Below, piece by piece: positions 23,921 to 32,151 of a stretch of DNA of 34,568 nucleotides (within the stretch, counting starts at the first letter, position 1; each line of letters starts with the position of its first letter). Below the pieces are notes generated by a model that saw only the letters and a program-made list of their open reading frames with translations, had not been told where the DNA came from and made no database searches. A program made the translations under genes and the position numbers. This DNA is from Akkermansia muciniphila (lineage in GTDB: Bacteria > Verrucomicrobiota > Verrucomicrobiia > Verrucomicrobiales > V1-33): the NCBI GenBank assembly GCA_943333275.1, contig CALQSQ010000059.1:1-34568 (forward strand), written 5' to 3'.

Positions 23921-25501
23921 TCATTGCTTTTTCTTGCCGGGGCGCTCGCCGGGGTAGGGACGAACATGCGCCCGCTCCTCCCAGGCCTCCCACTTGGCGG
24001 CAAGTTCGCGGGCTTTGTCTGGTTGCGCAGCGGCGAGGTCGTGTTGCTCTGTGCGATCCCGGGCCAGATCGTAGAGCTCCCAGGCCCCGCGGCGCCCGGC
24101 ACGCACGAGCTTCATGTCTCCCACCCTCACGGCTGCATTTCCCTCGTGTTCCCAGAAGAGGGCATCGCGTTCGAGGAGTTTGCCGGCGAAGGCAGGCACC
24201 AGACTGTGGCCTTCCAGCGGCAAAATGGGCCGGCCGTTGCGTTCCTTCAAGGGCGTGGCTCCGGCGACGTCCACGCAGGTGGCCATGATATCGATGAGAT
24301 GGGCGGGTTGCCGGCGGAGTTCGTTCCTTGCCTTGATGCCGTTGGGCCAGTGGGCGATCAGCGGCGTGGCGATGCCGCCTTCGTGGTTGAAATGTTTGTA
24401 GCGGCGGAATGGCGTGTTTTGGAGAAACGCCCAGCTTTCCCCGCAATACCAGTCGGATTTTGGGTCCGAAGGATCCCCCTGCGCCCGACCTTCCGCGCCC
24501 GCTTCGGCATTACCTCCGTTGTCACTCATGAAAAGGATCAGCGTGTTGTCCAGCAGGCCTCGCTCCCTGAGGCCGGCCACCAAGTCCCCCATCGCCTTGT
24601 CCATGCGGGCCACCGTGGCGCTATACACGGCCATGAGGTGGTCGAAATGATCCTTCTGCTCCTCCGTCAGACTTTCCCAGGCCTTGATGGCATTCGGGCG
24701 CGGTGCGATTTCCCACGCTTGGTCAACGATCCCCATTTCCAACTGCCGGGCGTGACGCCGGGATCGCAGCTTGTCCCAGCCCTCCAAGAATTTGCCGCGA
24801 AATTTCGCGATCTCATCCGCCGGTGCCTGGAGGGGGAAATGCGGGGCATTATGAGCCAGATAAAGAAAGAACGGCTTCCCGGCTTGCCTTGCTTCATCAA
24901 TAAATTTCAATCCGAACGTGGTCCACAGGTCCGTGGTGTACCAATCCCGCCCCAGCGCGGCATCGTCGTTGGGCAGTTCAATGCCATTCAAAAACAGATT
25001 GGCGCGGGGATGCCCTGCCTGGTAGAAACCACCCGCTGGAGCATTGAAACTGCGCTCGAATCCCCGGGCTCCCGGCGTTTCTCCCGCCCCGTGCCCCACA
25101 TGCCATTTTCCGGTCATGGCGGTGAAATAGCCCGCTGGTTTCAACACTTCCGCAAACGTTGCGCACTGGTCATTCAGGTGCCCCACATATCCCGGCACGC
25201 CATCGTTGCCAACCATGTGTCCCACCCCCGCCTGATGCGAATAGACCCCGGTGAGCAGGGCCGCGCGGGTCGGACAACAGCGCCCGGTATTGTAAAACTG
25301 CGTGAACCTTAATCCATTCGCCGCGAGCGCATCCAGATGCGGCGTCGGAATCTCCGATCCGTAACAACCAATGTCGGAGAATCCCATGTCATCGACGAGC
25401 ACCACAATGATGTTTGGTCTGGCAGGAGGGGTCTCGGCGGCGTTCGCAGGGTGACAGACGCAAAGGAAAAGGAGCCCGGGTAGCAGGTGCAGGAATTTCA
25501 T
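23921..25501 (-). CDS. secreted formylglycine-dependent sulfatase
   Basis: The start at 25501 gives 526 residues with a signal peptide (M-K-F-L-H-L-L-P-G-L-L-F-L-C-V-C, cleaved near A-N-A-A). The sulfatase core begins at N-I-I-V-V-L-V-D-D-M-G (metal-binding Asp pair). The signature C75-C-P-T-R79-A-A-L-L-T-G follows, in which Cys75 is converted to formylglycine. Further metal/active-site segments are M-T-G-K-W-H and M-S-D-N-G-G-N. It should hydrolyse sulfate esters of a polysaccharide or other organic sulfate in the periplasm. No maturase gene is in the window. A stem-loop covers the region just before its ATG. Confidence 0.95.
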   Translation of the reverse strand: MKFLHLLPGLLFLCVCHPANAAETPPARPNIIVVLVDDMGFSDIGCYGSEIPTPHLDALAANGLRFTQFYNTGRCCPTRAALLTGVYSHQAGVGHMVGNDGVPGYVGHLNDQCATFAEVLKPAGYFTAMTGKWHVGHGAGETPGARGFERSFNAPAGGFYQAGHPRANLFLNGIELPNDDAALGRDWYTTDLWTTFGLKFIDEARQAGKPFFLYLAHNAPHFPLQAPADEIAKFRGKFLEGWDKLRSRRHARQLEMGIVDQAWEIAPRPNAIKAWESLTEEQKDHFDHLMAVYSATVARMDKAMGDLVAGLRERGLLDNTLILFMSDNGGNAEAGAEGRAQGDPSDPKSDWYCGESWAFLQNTPFRRYKHFNHEGGIATPLIAHWPNGIKARNELRRQPAHLIDIMATCVDVAGATPLKERNGRPILPLEGHSLVPAFAGKLLERDALFWEHEGNAAVRVGDMKLVRAGRRGAWELYDLARDRTEQHDLAAAQPDKARELAAKWEAWEERAHVRPYPGERPGKKKQ

Positions 25502-25504
25502 GGG

Positions 25505-25524
25505 AAAAGGCGGGTGAGCCTTTT
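25505..25524 (-). terminator. stem-loop directly before the sulfatase start codon
   Basis: AAAAGGC (25505-25511), six-base loop, GCCTTTT (25518-25524): seven perfect pairs ending three bases before the sulfatase ATG. In the minus-strand transcript the 3' arm ends in TTTT. It may terminate the upstream epimerase transcript or mask the sulfatase ribosome site. Confidence 0.5.
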
Positions 25525-25584
25525 CTATAAGGTGCCGGAAATGATCGGTCCAGCCAAATGGCGATCGGCGTTGCGACCCAGTAA

Positions 25585-26640
25585 CTACCCAACGCACGCT
25601 GCGTGGATCTCGGTGAGAATTTCCCGCAGGCCGTAGCGGTAGTGCCAGTTGGGGTAATGTCCCTGGAATTTCCGAACATCCGAAATCCACCAGATGTGGT
25701 CGCCGGCGCGGTTGTCCTCGACGTAGGTGTGGGAGAGTTTGTTGCCGCTGATTTCCTCGCAGAGGGCGATGGCCTCGAGCATGGAGCAGTTGCTGTGGCG
25801 GCTGCCGCCCATGTTGTAAACTTCTCCGCAACGCGGCGCATTGGCGAACTGCATGAACGCTTCGACGAGATCGTAGCTGTGAATGTTATCGCGCACCTGT
25901 TTGCCCTTGTAGCCGAAGACGCGGTAGGGCTTGCCGGACACCGTGCATTTCATGAGGTAGGAAAGAAACCCGTGCAACTCCGCCCCGGCATGGGCAGGAC
26001 CGGTGAGGCAACCGCCGCGGAAACACGCCGTGGGCATCCCGAAATAGCGTCCGTATTCCTGCACCATGACATCGGCAGCCACCTTGCTGGCGCCGAAAAT
26101 GGAATGCTTGCTCTGGTCGATCGTAAAGTGTTCGTCGATGCCCAATTGGTATTGGTGGCCGGGGGCGATTTCCCACCGCTGCTCCAGCTCCACCAGTGGC
26201 AGGGAATTCGGCGCATCGCCGTAAACTTTATTGGTGCTGGTGAAAATAAACACCGCCTCAGGGCAACTCTCGCGAGTGGCCTCCAACATGTGAATCGTGC
26301 CCACGGCATTCACGCCAAAGTCGGTCAGCGGTTCCTTGGCGGCCCAGTCATGACTGGGTTGCGCGGCGGTGTGGACGACGAGTTTGATGGCGGAGCCGTA
26401 TTTTTTAAAGATGGATCGAACCGCCTGCTCATCGCGGATGTCTGCAGTTTCATGATGGTAGTTGCCATTCAGGCCGGACAATTTCTTCACCGTTCCGGCG
26501 GTGCTGGCCTCTGCTCCGAAAAAATACGCCCGCAAGTCATTGTCGATCCCCACCACATCATATCCCTCCGCCAGCAGACGTTTCACCGTCTCCGATCCGA
26601 TCAATCCTCCGCTCCCTGTCACGATGGCTACTTTCTTCAT
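25585..26640 (-). CDS. NAD-dependent epimerase, CDP-paratose 2-epimerase-like (second copy)
   Basis: From the ATG at 26640 the protein has 351 residues; eight extra codons upstream are not favoured because the duplicated leader shows the same start. The Rossmann motif is G9-S-G-G-L-I-G-S. The catalytic region has [10 protein letters not shown] and later S-I-F-G-A-S-K, where Phe stands in the usual Tyr position of Y-x-x-x-K. RfbE-like enzymes have a comparable Y-G-C-S-K, so this substitution deserves attention. [12 protein letters not shown] is the sugar-nucleotide-binding segment. It is divergent from the MBOAT gene. Confidence 0.9.
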   Translation of the reverse strand: MKKVAIVTGSGGLIGSETVKRLLAEGYDVVGIDNDLRAYFFGAEASTAGTVKKLSGLNGNYHHETADIRDEQAVRSIFKKYGSAIKLVVHTAAQPSHDWAAKEPLTDFGVNAVGTIHMLEATRESCPEAVFIFTSTNKVYGDAPNSLPLVELEQRWEIAPGHQYQLGIDEHFTIDQSKHSIFGASKVAADVMVQEYGRYFGMPTACFRGGCLTGPAHAGAELHGFLSYLMKCTVSGKPYRVFGYKGKQVRDNIHSYDLVEAFMQFANAPRCGEVYNMGGSRHSNCSMLEAIALCEEISGNKLSHTYVEDNRAGDHIWWISDVRKFQGHYPNWHYRYGLREILTEIHAACVG

Positions 26641-26648
26641 AGGGCGCG

Positions 26649-26677
26649 GTTTTAACACGCTCACCCTGCCAGATCAA
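26649..26677 (-). promoter_or_regulatory. candidate promoter of the second epimerase gene
   Basis: Minus strand: TTGATC, 17 bases, TAAAAC, then 8 bases to the ATG. The sequence is the counterpart of the element at 23814-23842; a further block GGCGGAAAACA(A/T)GTTTGATCTGG is shared almost exactly. The conservation supports a regulatory role. Confidence 0.5.
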
Positions 26678-26752
26678 ACTTGTTTTCCGCCAATTTGAGT
26701 GCCATGTGGGCTGCTTTTCCAAGGCTGGCCGCGGCGCCTTGCCCTTTCCGGT

Positions 26753-28219
26753 ATGTCGTTTACGTCCCCTGAGTTTCTGATCTTCCTTGCAGTGCTGCTG
26801 GCCGCCTACCATGCGGCTGGTGCTGCGAGGCTGGCTGGCTGGGTCCAGTGGGGGCTTCTAAGTGTCGCAAGTCTGTACTTTTATGGATTCAAGAACCCCC
26901 AGCTGCTCTGGCTGCTGGGGTTCAGCATCAGCTTCAACTGCGTGGCGGGCTGGTTGATCGCTCGCTGTGTGCAGGCGGGGCGCGCGGTGCCCGGCTGGAC
27001 GATGGGGGTCGCGTTGTCGGTGAATCTGCTGTTGATCGTTTTTTTCAAATACGCGCGCCTGCTCGGTTCGCTGCTGCTGCCCGCCGGACACCCGATGCTG
27101 GCGCATTTGCAGGACATCCCGCTGCCAATCGGGATTTCCTTCTACACGTTCCACGCCGTGAGCTTCCTCGTGGATCTCTCCCGCGCCGGCACCCGCGAGA
27201 CCTCCCTGCGTCCCTTCTGCGCGGAACTGGCGGGGGGAAATTTGCTCTCGGGTCTGGGCAAGCTCTCGCTCTACATCAATTTCTTCCCGCAGCTTATTTC
27301 CGGTCCCATCATGAAGGCGCGGGCGTTTTTGCCGCAGGTGGGGTTTCATCATTTCAGCACCATCGCCTGGCGGCAGGCCCTGCGGTATCTGATCCTTGGC
27401 TATTTCCTCAAGACCGTCGTCGCCGACAACCTGCATGAGCAAACGATCCTCATCACGAATGCCAATTACGCCATTCTGAAAAAATTCGATCTCCTGCTGC
27501 TGCTTTACGGATACTCCTGCTTCATCTTTGCCGACTTCGCCGGCTACTCGCTCATGGCGCTGGGCTTCGCCGCACTCTTTGGCTACCGGCTGCCGATCAA
27601 TTTTAACTTCCCCTACCTCTCCGCCTCCATCACGGAATTCTGGCGGCGCTGGCACATTTCGCTCTCCACATGGCTGCGCGATTACCTTTATTTTCCGCTG
27701 GGTGGAAATCGCAAGGGCACGGGGCGGACGTATCTGAATTTATTCCTCGTCATGTTCCTCGGGGGCTTGTGGCACGGGGCAGAAATGCGTTTCGCCTGGT
27801 GGGGCGTGGGTCATGGATTGCTGCTCATGATTGAACGACTGCTGGGCGCGGGCGGCGAGGAGACCTCGGTGAAATATGGCTCCGTGCGGCGCACGCTTCA
27901 GATTTTCATCACCTTTCATCTCGTGTCGTTTCTCTGGCTTTGTTTTGTCATGCCAGACATGGCGCACATCACCGGGTTTCTGAAGGCACTGTGGAAAAAC
28001 CCCATCGGCGCCAACCCCCGCGCCACCTACGTCATCCTCATCTACGCCCTGCCCGTCGTTCTCTACCACGTGTGGGGATACCTTCGTCCGACGTGGCGCG
28101 AGAAAATCGCCGCATGCCGCCAGGATGGCTGGCTGGAGCCGCTGGCTTACGGCATCATGCTCTATTTCATCATCACCAACCAGGGGGTCGGCGGCGACTT
28201 TGTGTACTTCAATTTCTAA
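26753..28219 (+). CDS. MBOAT-family O-acyltransferase (AlgI/DltB-like)
   Basis: Starting at the ATG at 26753 the protein has 488 residues and about ten to twelve membrane helices. The family signature F-W-R-R-W-H301-I-S-L-S-x-W-L-R-D-Y-L-Y-F-P-L-G-G is followed by the catalytic-histidine motif G-G-L-W-H341-G. MBOAT proteins of this type move acetyl or other acyl groups across the membrane onto extracellular polysaccharides such as alginate. The next gene, an SGNH-type protein, starts five bases after the stop, the usual partner that finishes the transfer. A GTG at 26699 is in frame but leaves an unlikely hydrophilic extension. Confidence 0.94.
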   Translation: MSFTSPEFLIFLAVLLAAYHAAGAARLAGWVQWGLLSVASLYFYGFKNPQLLWLLGFSISFNCVAGWLIARCVQAGRAVPGWTMGVALSVNLLLIVFFKYARLLGSLLLPAGHPMLAHLQDIPLPIGISFYTFHAVSFLVDLSRAGTRETSLRPFCAELAGGNLLSGLGKLSLYINFFPQLISGPIMKARAFLPQVGFHHFSTIAWRQALRYLILGYFLKTVVADNLHEQTILITNANYAILKKFDLLLLLYGYSCFIFADFAGYSLMALGFAALFGYRLPINFNFPYLSASITEFWRRWHISLSTWLRDYLYFPLGGNRKGTGRTYLNLFLVMFLGGLWHGAEMRFAWWGVGHGLLLMIERLLGAGGEETSVKYGSVRRTLQIFITFHLVSFLWLCFVMPDMAHITGFLKALWKNPIGANPRATYVILIYALPVVLYHVWGYLRPTWREKIAACRQDGWLEPLAYGIMLYFIITNQGVGGDFVYFNF

Positions 28220-28224
28220 AGAAA

Positions 28225-29112
28225 ATGACCGCACGCATTCTCCATTTTCTAAAATCTACTCGCGAATTCGGCGTGGTCGTCATCCTGCTAGCGCTGCACG
28301 TCATCTGCATCAGCCTGCCCGGGCGCGAAGCCAAACTGGCCAGCTCCAACCTCATGACCAATCTTTCGCGTTTGGAGGCCCTGCCCAAGGTCACCAGCAG
28401 GACGGTCGTCCTCGCGGGGTCAAGTATTACCGGACGCTTGCTGGAGGAATATTTCTCACCCACCGGGCCACCTGTCCACAACCTCGGCCTGGACGGCTGC
28501 GGCTCGCTGGAGGCAATGCAAACGCTGCTCACGGCGCGCCAGCTGCCCGCTGTGATCCTCGTCGAATTGAATACATTCAAACCCGGATTCGAGAAAACCT
28601 TCAAACAGGTGATGGAGGCGCACAGCCCGCGCCGGGAGCAGGCGTCTCAATTTTTTCCCTTCCTGCGATCACGCGAGCGCCCGCTCGATATACTCTATGA
28701 TTTCACCCGCAGCTTAAAAAAGGAAACGTCCTCCAGCCAGGGTGGTCATCTGGAGTGGAATGACGCCATTCATGTCCTCCATCCGCCGCTGGTTGGCCCA
28801 CCGCCGCCGCCCACGGAGGTCGAGACCGCCTACCTCGAATCCGCCCGCGCGACGCTAACCCGTCTGCGCCAGGCCGGATGCAAAATCGCCTTCGTCCTTA
28901 TCGCCGATTCCCTGTTCTACGACCCCTGGCACGATCCCAATTTCGCCCGCGCGGCGGCCATCGGCACCCCTCTGGACATCCCCATCTTCGATCTCCGCAA
29001 AGCCACCGGCATCGAGACGCTCAGCTGGACCGACGCCATCCACCTCACCGCGTCGGCCGCACGCACCATGGCGCAGTTTATCGAGAAGGAGATCATTCCG
29101 CTGGCAAAATAA
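28225..29112 (+). CDS. membrane-anchored SGNH/DltD-AlgJ-like acyltransfer partner
   Basis: The 295-residue protein has one N-terminal membrane helix (residues ~14-31) and a periplasmic domain. V-V-L-A-G65-S-S67-I-T-G is the probable nucleophile block, and D270-A-I-H273-L-T near the end supplies the Asp-His pair of the SGNH fold. This is the arrangement of DltD- and AlgJ-type proteins that work with MBOAT transporters to O-acylate polymers. It begins five bases after the MBOAT gene, so coupling is certain. The central region is divergent and the acceptor glycan unknown. Confidence 0.88.
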   Translation: MTARILHFLKSTREFGVVVILLALHVICISLPGREAKLASSNLMTNLSRLEALPKVTSRTVVLAGSSITGRLLEEYFSPTGPPVHNLGLDGCGSLEAMQTLLTARQLPAVILVELNTFKPGFEKTFKQVMEAHSPRREQASQFFPFLRSRERPLDILYDFTRSLKKETSSSQGGHLEWNDAIHVLHPPLVGPPPPPTEVETAYLESARATLTRLRQAGCKIAFVLIADSLFYDPWHDPNFARAAAIGTPLDIPIFDLRKATGIETLSWTDAIHLTASAARTMAQFIEKEIIPLAK

Positions 29113-29183
29113 TTTCCAACGCAGACGAGCACTTGTCGTCAGCCGGGGAATCGTCTAGCCTCGCGGCCTAATCCAAAAAATTT

Positions 29184-30263
29184 ATGAGCAAAAAAGTTCG
29201 CATTCTCGTCATCGGTTGTGGTCACATGGGCGTCTCCCATGCCCGGGCGTATCACGCCATGGAAGGTTTTGAAATCGTTGGCCTTGTCAGCCGCGGGCCG
29301 ACCAGCCGGGGAAAACTCAACGCCGAGTTCGGCAATGTTTATCCTGAATTCTCCGATGTCGCCACCGCCATCAAAGAATCCAAGCCCGACGCCGTTTCCA
29401 TCAACACCTACCCCGATACCCACGCCGCCATCGCCGAACAGGCATTCGAGGCTGGCTGCCATGTCTTCATGGAAAAGCCCATCGCCGAGACCGTGGATCA
29501 GGCCAGCCACATCGTCGCGCTGGCTCGCAAGCACAAAAAGAAGCTGGTGATCGGCTACATCCTCCGCCATCACCCCAGTTGGATCAAATTTATCGAAATC
29601 GCCCGCACGCTCGGCCATCCGCTCGTCATGCGCATGAACCTCAATCAGCAGAGCGATGGCGACATGTGGGCCTTTCACAAGGAACTCATGCGCAGCATGT
29701 CCCCCATCGTCGATTGCGGCGTCCACTATGTCGATGTCATGTGCCAGATGGTCGGCAGCAAACCTGTCCGCGTCAGCGCCATCGGTGCCCGGCTCAATGA
29801 CGAACTCGTTCCCGGCATGTACAACTACGGAAATCTCCAGGTCACTTTTGCCGATGGCTCCGTGGGCTGGTACGAAGCAGGCTGGGGTCCCATGGCCAGC
29901 GAGACCGCCTTCTTCGTCAAGGACGTCTGGGGTCCGAAGGGTGCCGTCAGCATTGTCTCCAAGACCGGTTCCGCCGAGGGTGCCAGCGGCGACATCGAGG
30001 CCCACTCCAAGGCCGAAAGCCTCAAGGTCCACTCCTCCGAACGTGGGGCCGATGGCAAGTTTACGAAAAAGGACGAATGGATCGACCTCACCGACGAACC
30101 CAACCACGACGGCCTCTGCCACCGCGAACAAGCCTATTTCCTCAAAGCCATCCAGGAAGATCTCGACCTCAACAGCCACATGGAGGACGCCATCAGCAGC
30201 CTCGCCATCGTGCTCGCCGCCGACAAGGCCTTCAAGGAGGGCCGGACCGTCGAACTGGCGTAG
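29184..30263 (+). CDS. Gfo/Idh/MocA-family NAD(P)-dependent oxidoreductase
   Basis: The 359-residue protein has the N-terminal Rossmann motif V-I-G-C-G-H-M-G, the E-K-P signature in F-M-E-K-P-I-A-E near residue 97, and the D-C-G-V-H-Y-V-D helix near residue 180 with the catalytic Asp/His pair. Family members oxidise or reduce sugars, inositols or UDP-sugars. Its place after the O-acylation pair (71-bp gap) suggests a nucleotide-sugar precursor role, for example 3-keto sugar formation. That is inferred. A strong stem-loop follows the stop. Confidence 0.93.
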   Translation: MSKKVRILVIGCGHMGVSHARAYHAMEGFEIVGLVSRGPTSRGKLNAEFGNVYPEFSDVATAIKESKPDAVSINTYPDTHAAIAEQAFEAGCHVFMEKPIAETVDQASHIVALARKHKKKLVIGYILRHHPSWIKFIEIARTLGHPLVMRMNLNQQSDGDMWAFHKELMRSMSPIVDCGVHYVDVMCQMVGSKPVRVSAIGARLNDELVPGMYNYGNLQVTFADGSVGWYEAGWGPMASETAFFVKDVWGPKGAVSIVSKTGSAEGASGDIEAHSKAESLKVHSSERGADGKFTKKDEWIDLTDEPNHDGLCHREQAYFLKAIQEDLDLNSHMEDAISSLAIVLAADKAFKEGRTVELA

Positions 30264-30266
30264 TTC

Positions 30267-30785
30267 TCAAGGAGGGGGAGCAGGATGCTCCCCCTCCTTG
30301 CTGGGATTCGATGACGGAAGTTTCGTTCGTTTTCTTGGAGCGGGTGGAAGGTGTTGCAGATCGTCCTTGTCCTTGGGGCGGTTGGCAGCGCGTTTGGCCC
30401 GGCGGAGGTCGGCCAGGCCAAGGATAAAGACTGGCAGACCTTCGGTGTGGTAAATTTCCTTCTGAGCAAAGGCGGCCGGGAATTCCAAGCCTTTCATGCG
30501 GGTCATCATGTCGATGCGGATGGGAGTGCTTCCCATTTTTAGAACCTCGAACTTGTCATCCAGAAAATCCTCAGCGGTGATCCCGACACTGCCCGCCCCA
30601 AAGCGTTCCAGAACGCGCACCATGCGAACCGCATTTGCCGATGTGGCGTGAATCCAGATGTCAAGGTCACCCGTGAAACGCGGATAGCCGTGCCAGGTGA
30701 CGGCGTAGCCACCACCGACAAGGTATTCAACCTTCTCTTCGTTCAAGAATTGTATGAAGTCTCTGAAGTCGGGGTAAAGTTCCAT
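30267..30785 (-). CDS. nucleotidyltransferase of toxin-antitoxin type (AbiEii/MNT-like)
   Basis: The 172-residue protein starts at M-E-L-Y-P-D-F-R-D-F (ATG at 30785). It has the minimal nucleotidyltransferase pattern: V-E-Y-L-V-G-G-G-Y-A-V-T-W-H-G near residue 19, then F-T-G-D40-L-D42 (metal-binding D-x-D) and a third acidic residue D92 in I-R-I-D. Related proteins transfer nucleotides to tRNA or a partner protein in toxin-antitoxin or phage-defence pairs. The conserved core ends near K-R-A-A-N-R-P-K-D. The remaining ~35 residues are an unusual Pro-rich tail partly encoded by the terminator stem. It overlaps its partner gene by 59 bases. Confidence 0.82.
   Translation of the reverse strand: MELYPDFRDFIQFLNEEKVEYLVGGGYAVTWHGYPRFTGDLDIWIHATSANAVRMVRVLERFGAGSVGITAEDFLDDKFEVLKMGSTPIRIDMMTRMKGLEFPAAFAQKEIYHTEGLPVFILGLADLRRAKRAANRPKDKDDLQHLPPAPRKRTKLPSSNPSKEGEHPAPPP
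30268..30300. terminator. strong bidirectional stem-loop between convergent genes
   Basis: A perfect 15-bp stem CAAGGAGGGGGAGCA / TGCTCCCCCTCCTTG with a three-base loop starts four bases after the Gfo/Idh/MocA stop. It also overlaps the last codons of the convergent nucleotidyltransferase gene. No T-run is present on either side. Confidence 0.75.
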
Positions 30786-30933
30786 CGGGCAGGCGTGGGA
30801 TGCGCAGCAACCGGAGGCTTTCCAGAGCCTCAAGTCGTTCGCGGTGAGTGCGATGCTGCCAGGTTTTCCACCCACTGGCGGCATCTGCGGCGGCAAAGGT
30901 GGTCTTCTCGATCTGGAGTCGGTCAACTTTCAT
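30727..30933 (-). CDS. small partner protein of the nucleotidyltransferase (putative antitoxin)
   Basis: The 68-residue protein has the compact pattern found in small genes before such nucleotidyltransferases. An N-terminal strand is followed by W-K-T-W-Q-H-R-T-H-R-E-R-L-E-A-L-E-S-L-R and a final P-R-L-Q-R-L-H-T-I-L-E-R segment. The ERLEALE...ARLQRVLE-type spacing is recognisable. Its 3' end overlaps the nucleotidyltransferase gene in another frame. A G-rich stretch (CTTTGGGCG) precedes the ATG. The antitoxin role is inferred from gene order. Confidence 0.7.
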   Translation of the reverse strand: MKVDRLQIEKTTFAAADAASGWKTWQHRTHRERLEALESLRLLRIPRLPDGTLPRLQRLHTILERREG

Positions 30934-31099
30934 CGCCCAAAGATTAGTGGCTGCCCAATGATTTGCATCTTAAAAAACGCCCATGGCGGTCTGTCATCAG
31001 GAAGTTCCTATTTCACGCAGGCCGCAGAAGCATTGGATGACAATGTTTTGAAACGCGCCTAGGGGGGTGGATGGCATCGCTCTGTTGCCGCTATTCCAA

Positions 31100-32134
31100 A
31101 TGCAAAGATTCACCTGCGACTGCGGCAATGTACTTTTTTTCGGCAGTTCCAAGTGTCTGAAATGCGGCGGCGCGGTCGGGTATGATCCCGTGGGCGGCGA
31201 AATGGTGGCGGTGCGGCCCGGTGGGAAATGGAAGGTGTGCGACAACGGGGTGAAGCACGGGGTTTGCAACTGGCTGCTGCCATTGGATGCCGCCGAGAAA
31301 CTCTGCCTCGCCTGCCGCATGAACCGCACGATCCCGGATTTGCGAACCGGGCGTAATTTGCTGCTCTGGGGACGCATGGAAATGGCGAAACGGCGGCTGA
31401 TTTACACGCTGCGCCGGATGGGGATACCACTGCCGGGACTGGCGTTTGACATCGTGAGCACGCTCTCGAATCCCACCGTGACGACCGGTCACTTGAATGG
31501 AGTGATCACGGTGAATCTTGAGGAGGCGGATGACACCTACCGACAAATCAACCGCCAGCAGTTCGGCGAAAACAGCCGCACGCTCCTGGGCCACTTCCGG
31601 CATGAAAGCGCGCACTATTTTTGGCAGCGGAATCTGTCGGAACTGGCCTGGGATCATCCGCTGCGGTTGGCATTCCGGGAACGCTTTGGCGATGAATGGC
31701 TGGATTATTCGGTGGCTCTGAACGCACACTACGAACGTGGTGCTCCGGCCGGATGGGAGCAAAATTTCATCACCGCCTACGCCGCTTCTCACCCGTGGGA
31801 GGACTGGGCGGGGACGTGGGCGCATTATCTGCAGATCGTGGACGGTCTGGAGACCTGCGAGAGCCTCGGCATTCAGGTGAAACATCTGGCGTTGCCGCTG
31901 GTGATGCTTCCCGGCGAGGCGGGGGTCCTGCCCGTCATGCTGCCGCAGAATGGTCTGGTCGATGGCGATTTCCTGGCCTGGCTCCAGCGGTGGATGTGCC
32001 TGTCCACGGTGCTCAATGAAATTTCCCACAGCCTGGGTGAGCAAGCGCTATATCCATTTGTCATCACGGTGCGCGTGGCGCAAAAACTGCGGCTGGCGCA
32101 TCACTTCGCCACGGTGTGGAGGAGAGTAGTGTAA
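31100..32134 (+). CDS. zinc-ribbon metallopeptidase of the COG4307 type
   Basis: The 344-residue protein starts with a zinc ribbon (C6, C8, C19, C22) and has a second Cys set in V-C-D-N-G-V-K-H-G-V-C and L-C-L-A-C. The catalytic H168-E-S-A-H172 is followed by H-P-W-E-D-W-A-G-T-W-A-H-Y, which supplies the third ligand region. This matches the putative zinc-binding metallopeptidase family found with transglutaminase and circularly permuted ATP-grasp genes. The ATG at 31100 is chosen because it puts the ribbon at the start; a GTG at 31067 is the alternative. Its substrate is unknown. It is convergent with the transglutaminase gene. Confidence 0.9.
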   Translation: MQRFTCDCGNVLFFGSSKCLKCGGAVGYDPVGGEMVAVRPGGKWKVCDNGVKHGVCNWLLPLDAAEKLCLACRMNRTIPDLRTGRNLLLWGRMEMAKRRLIYTLRRMGIPLPGLAFDIVSTLSNPTVTTGHLNGVITVNLEEADDTYRQINRQQFGENSRTLLGHFRHESAHYFWQRNLSELAWDHPLRLAFRERFGDEWLDYSVALNAHYERGAPAGWEQNFITAYAASHPWEDWAGTWAHYLQIVDGLETCESLGIQVKHLALPLVMLPGEAGVLPVMLPQNGLVDGDFLAWLQRWMCLSTVLNEISHSLGEQALYPFVITVRVAQKLRLAHHFATVWRRVV

Positions 32135-32151
32135 ATGAACTCCACTCCAAT

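Noticed and set aside
23690-25312. 540-codon plus-strand frame
   Set aside because: It runs antisense to the sulfatase and has the composition of a shadow frame.
29139-30179. 346-codon minus-strand frame
   Set aside because: It is antisense to the Gfo/Idh/MocA oxidoreductase, which has the G-C-G-H-M-G and E-K-P motifs; the Gly/Asp-rich translation is typical of a shadow.
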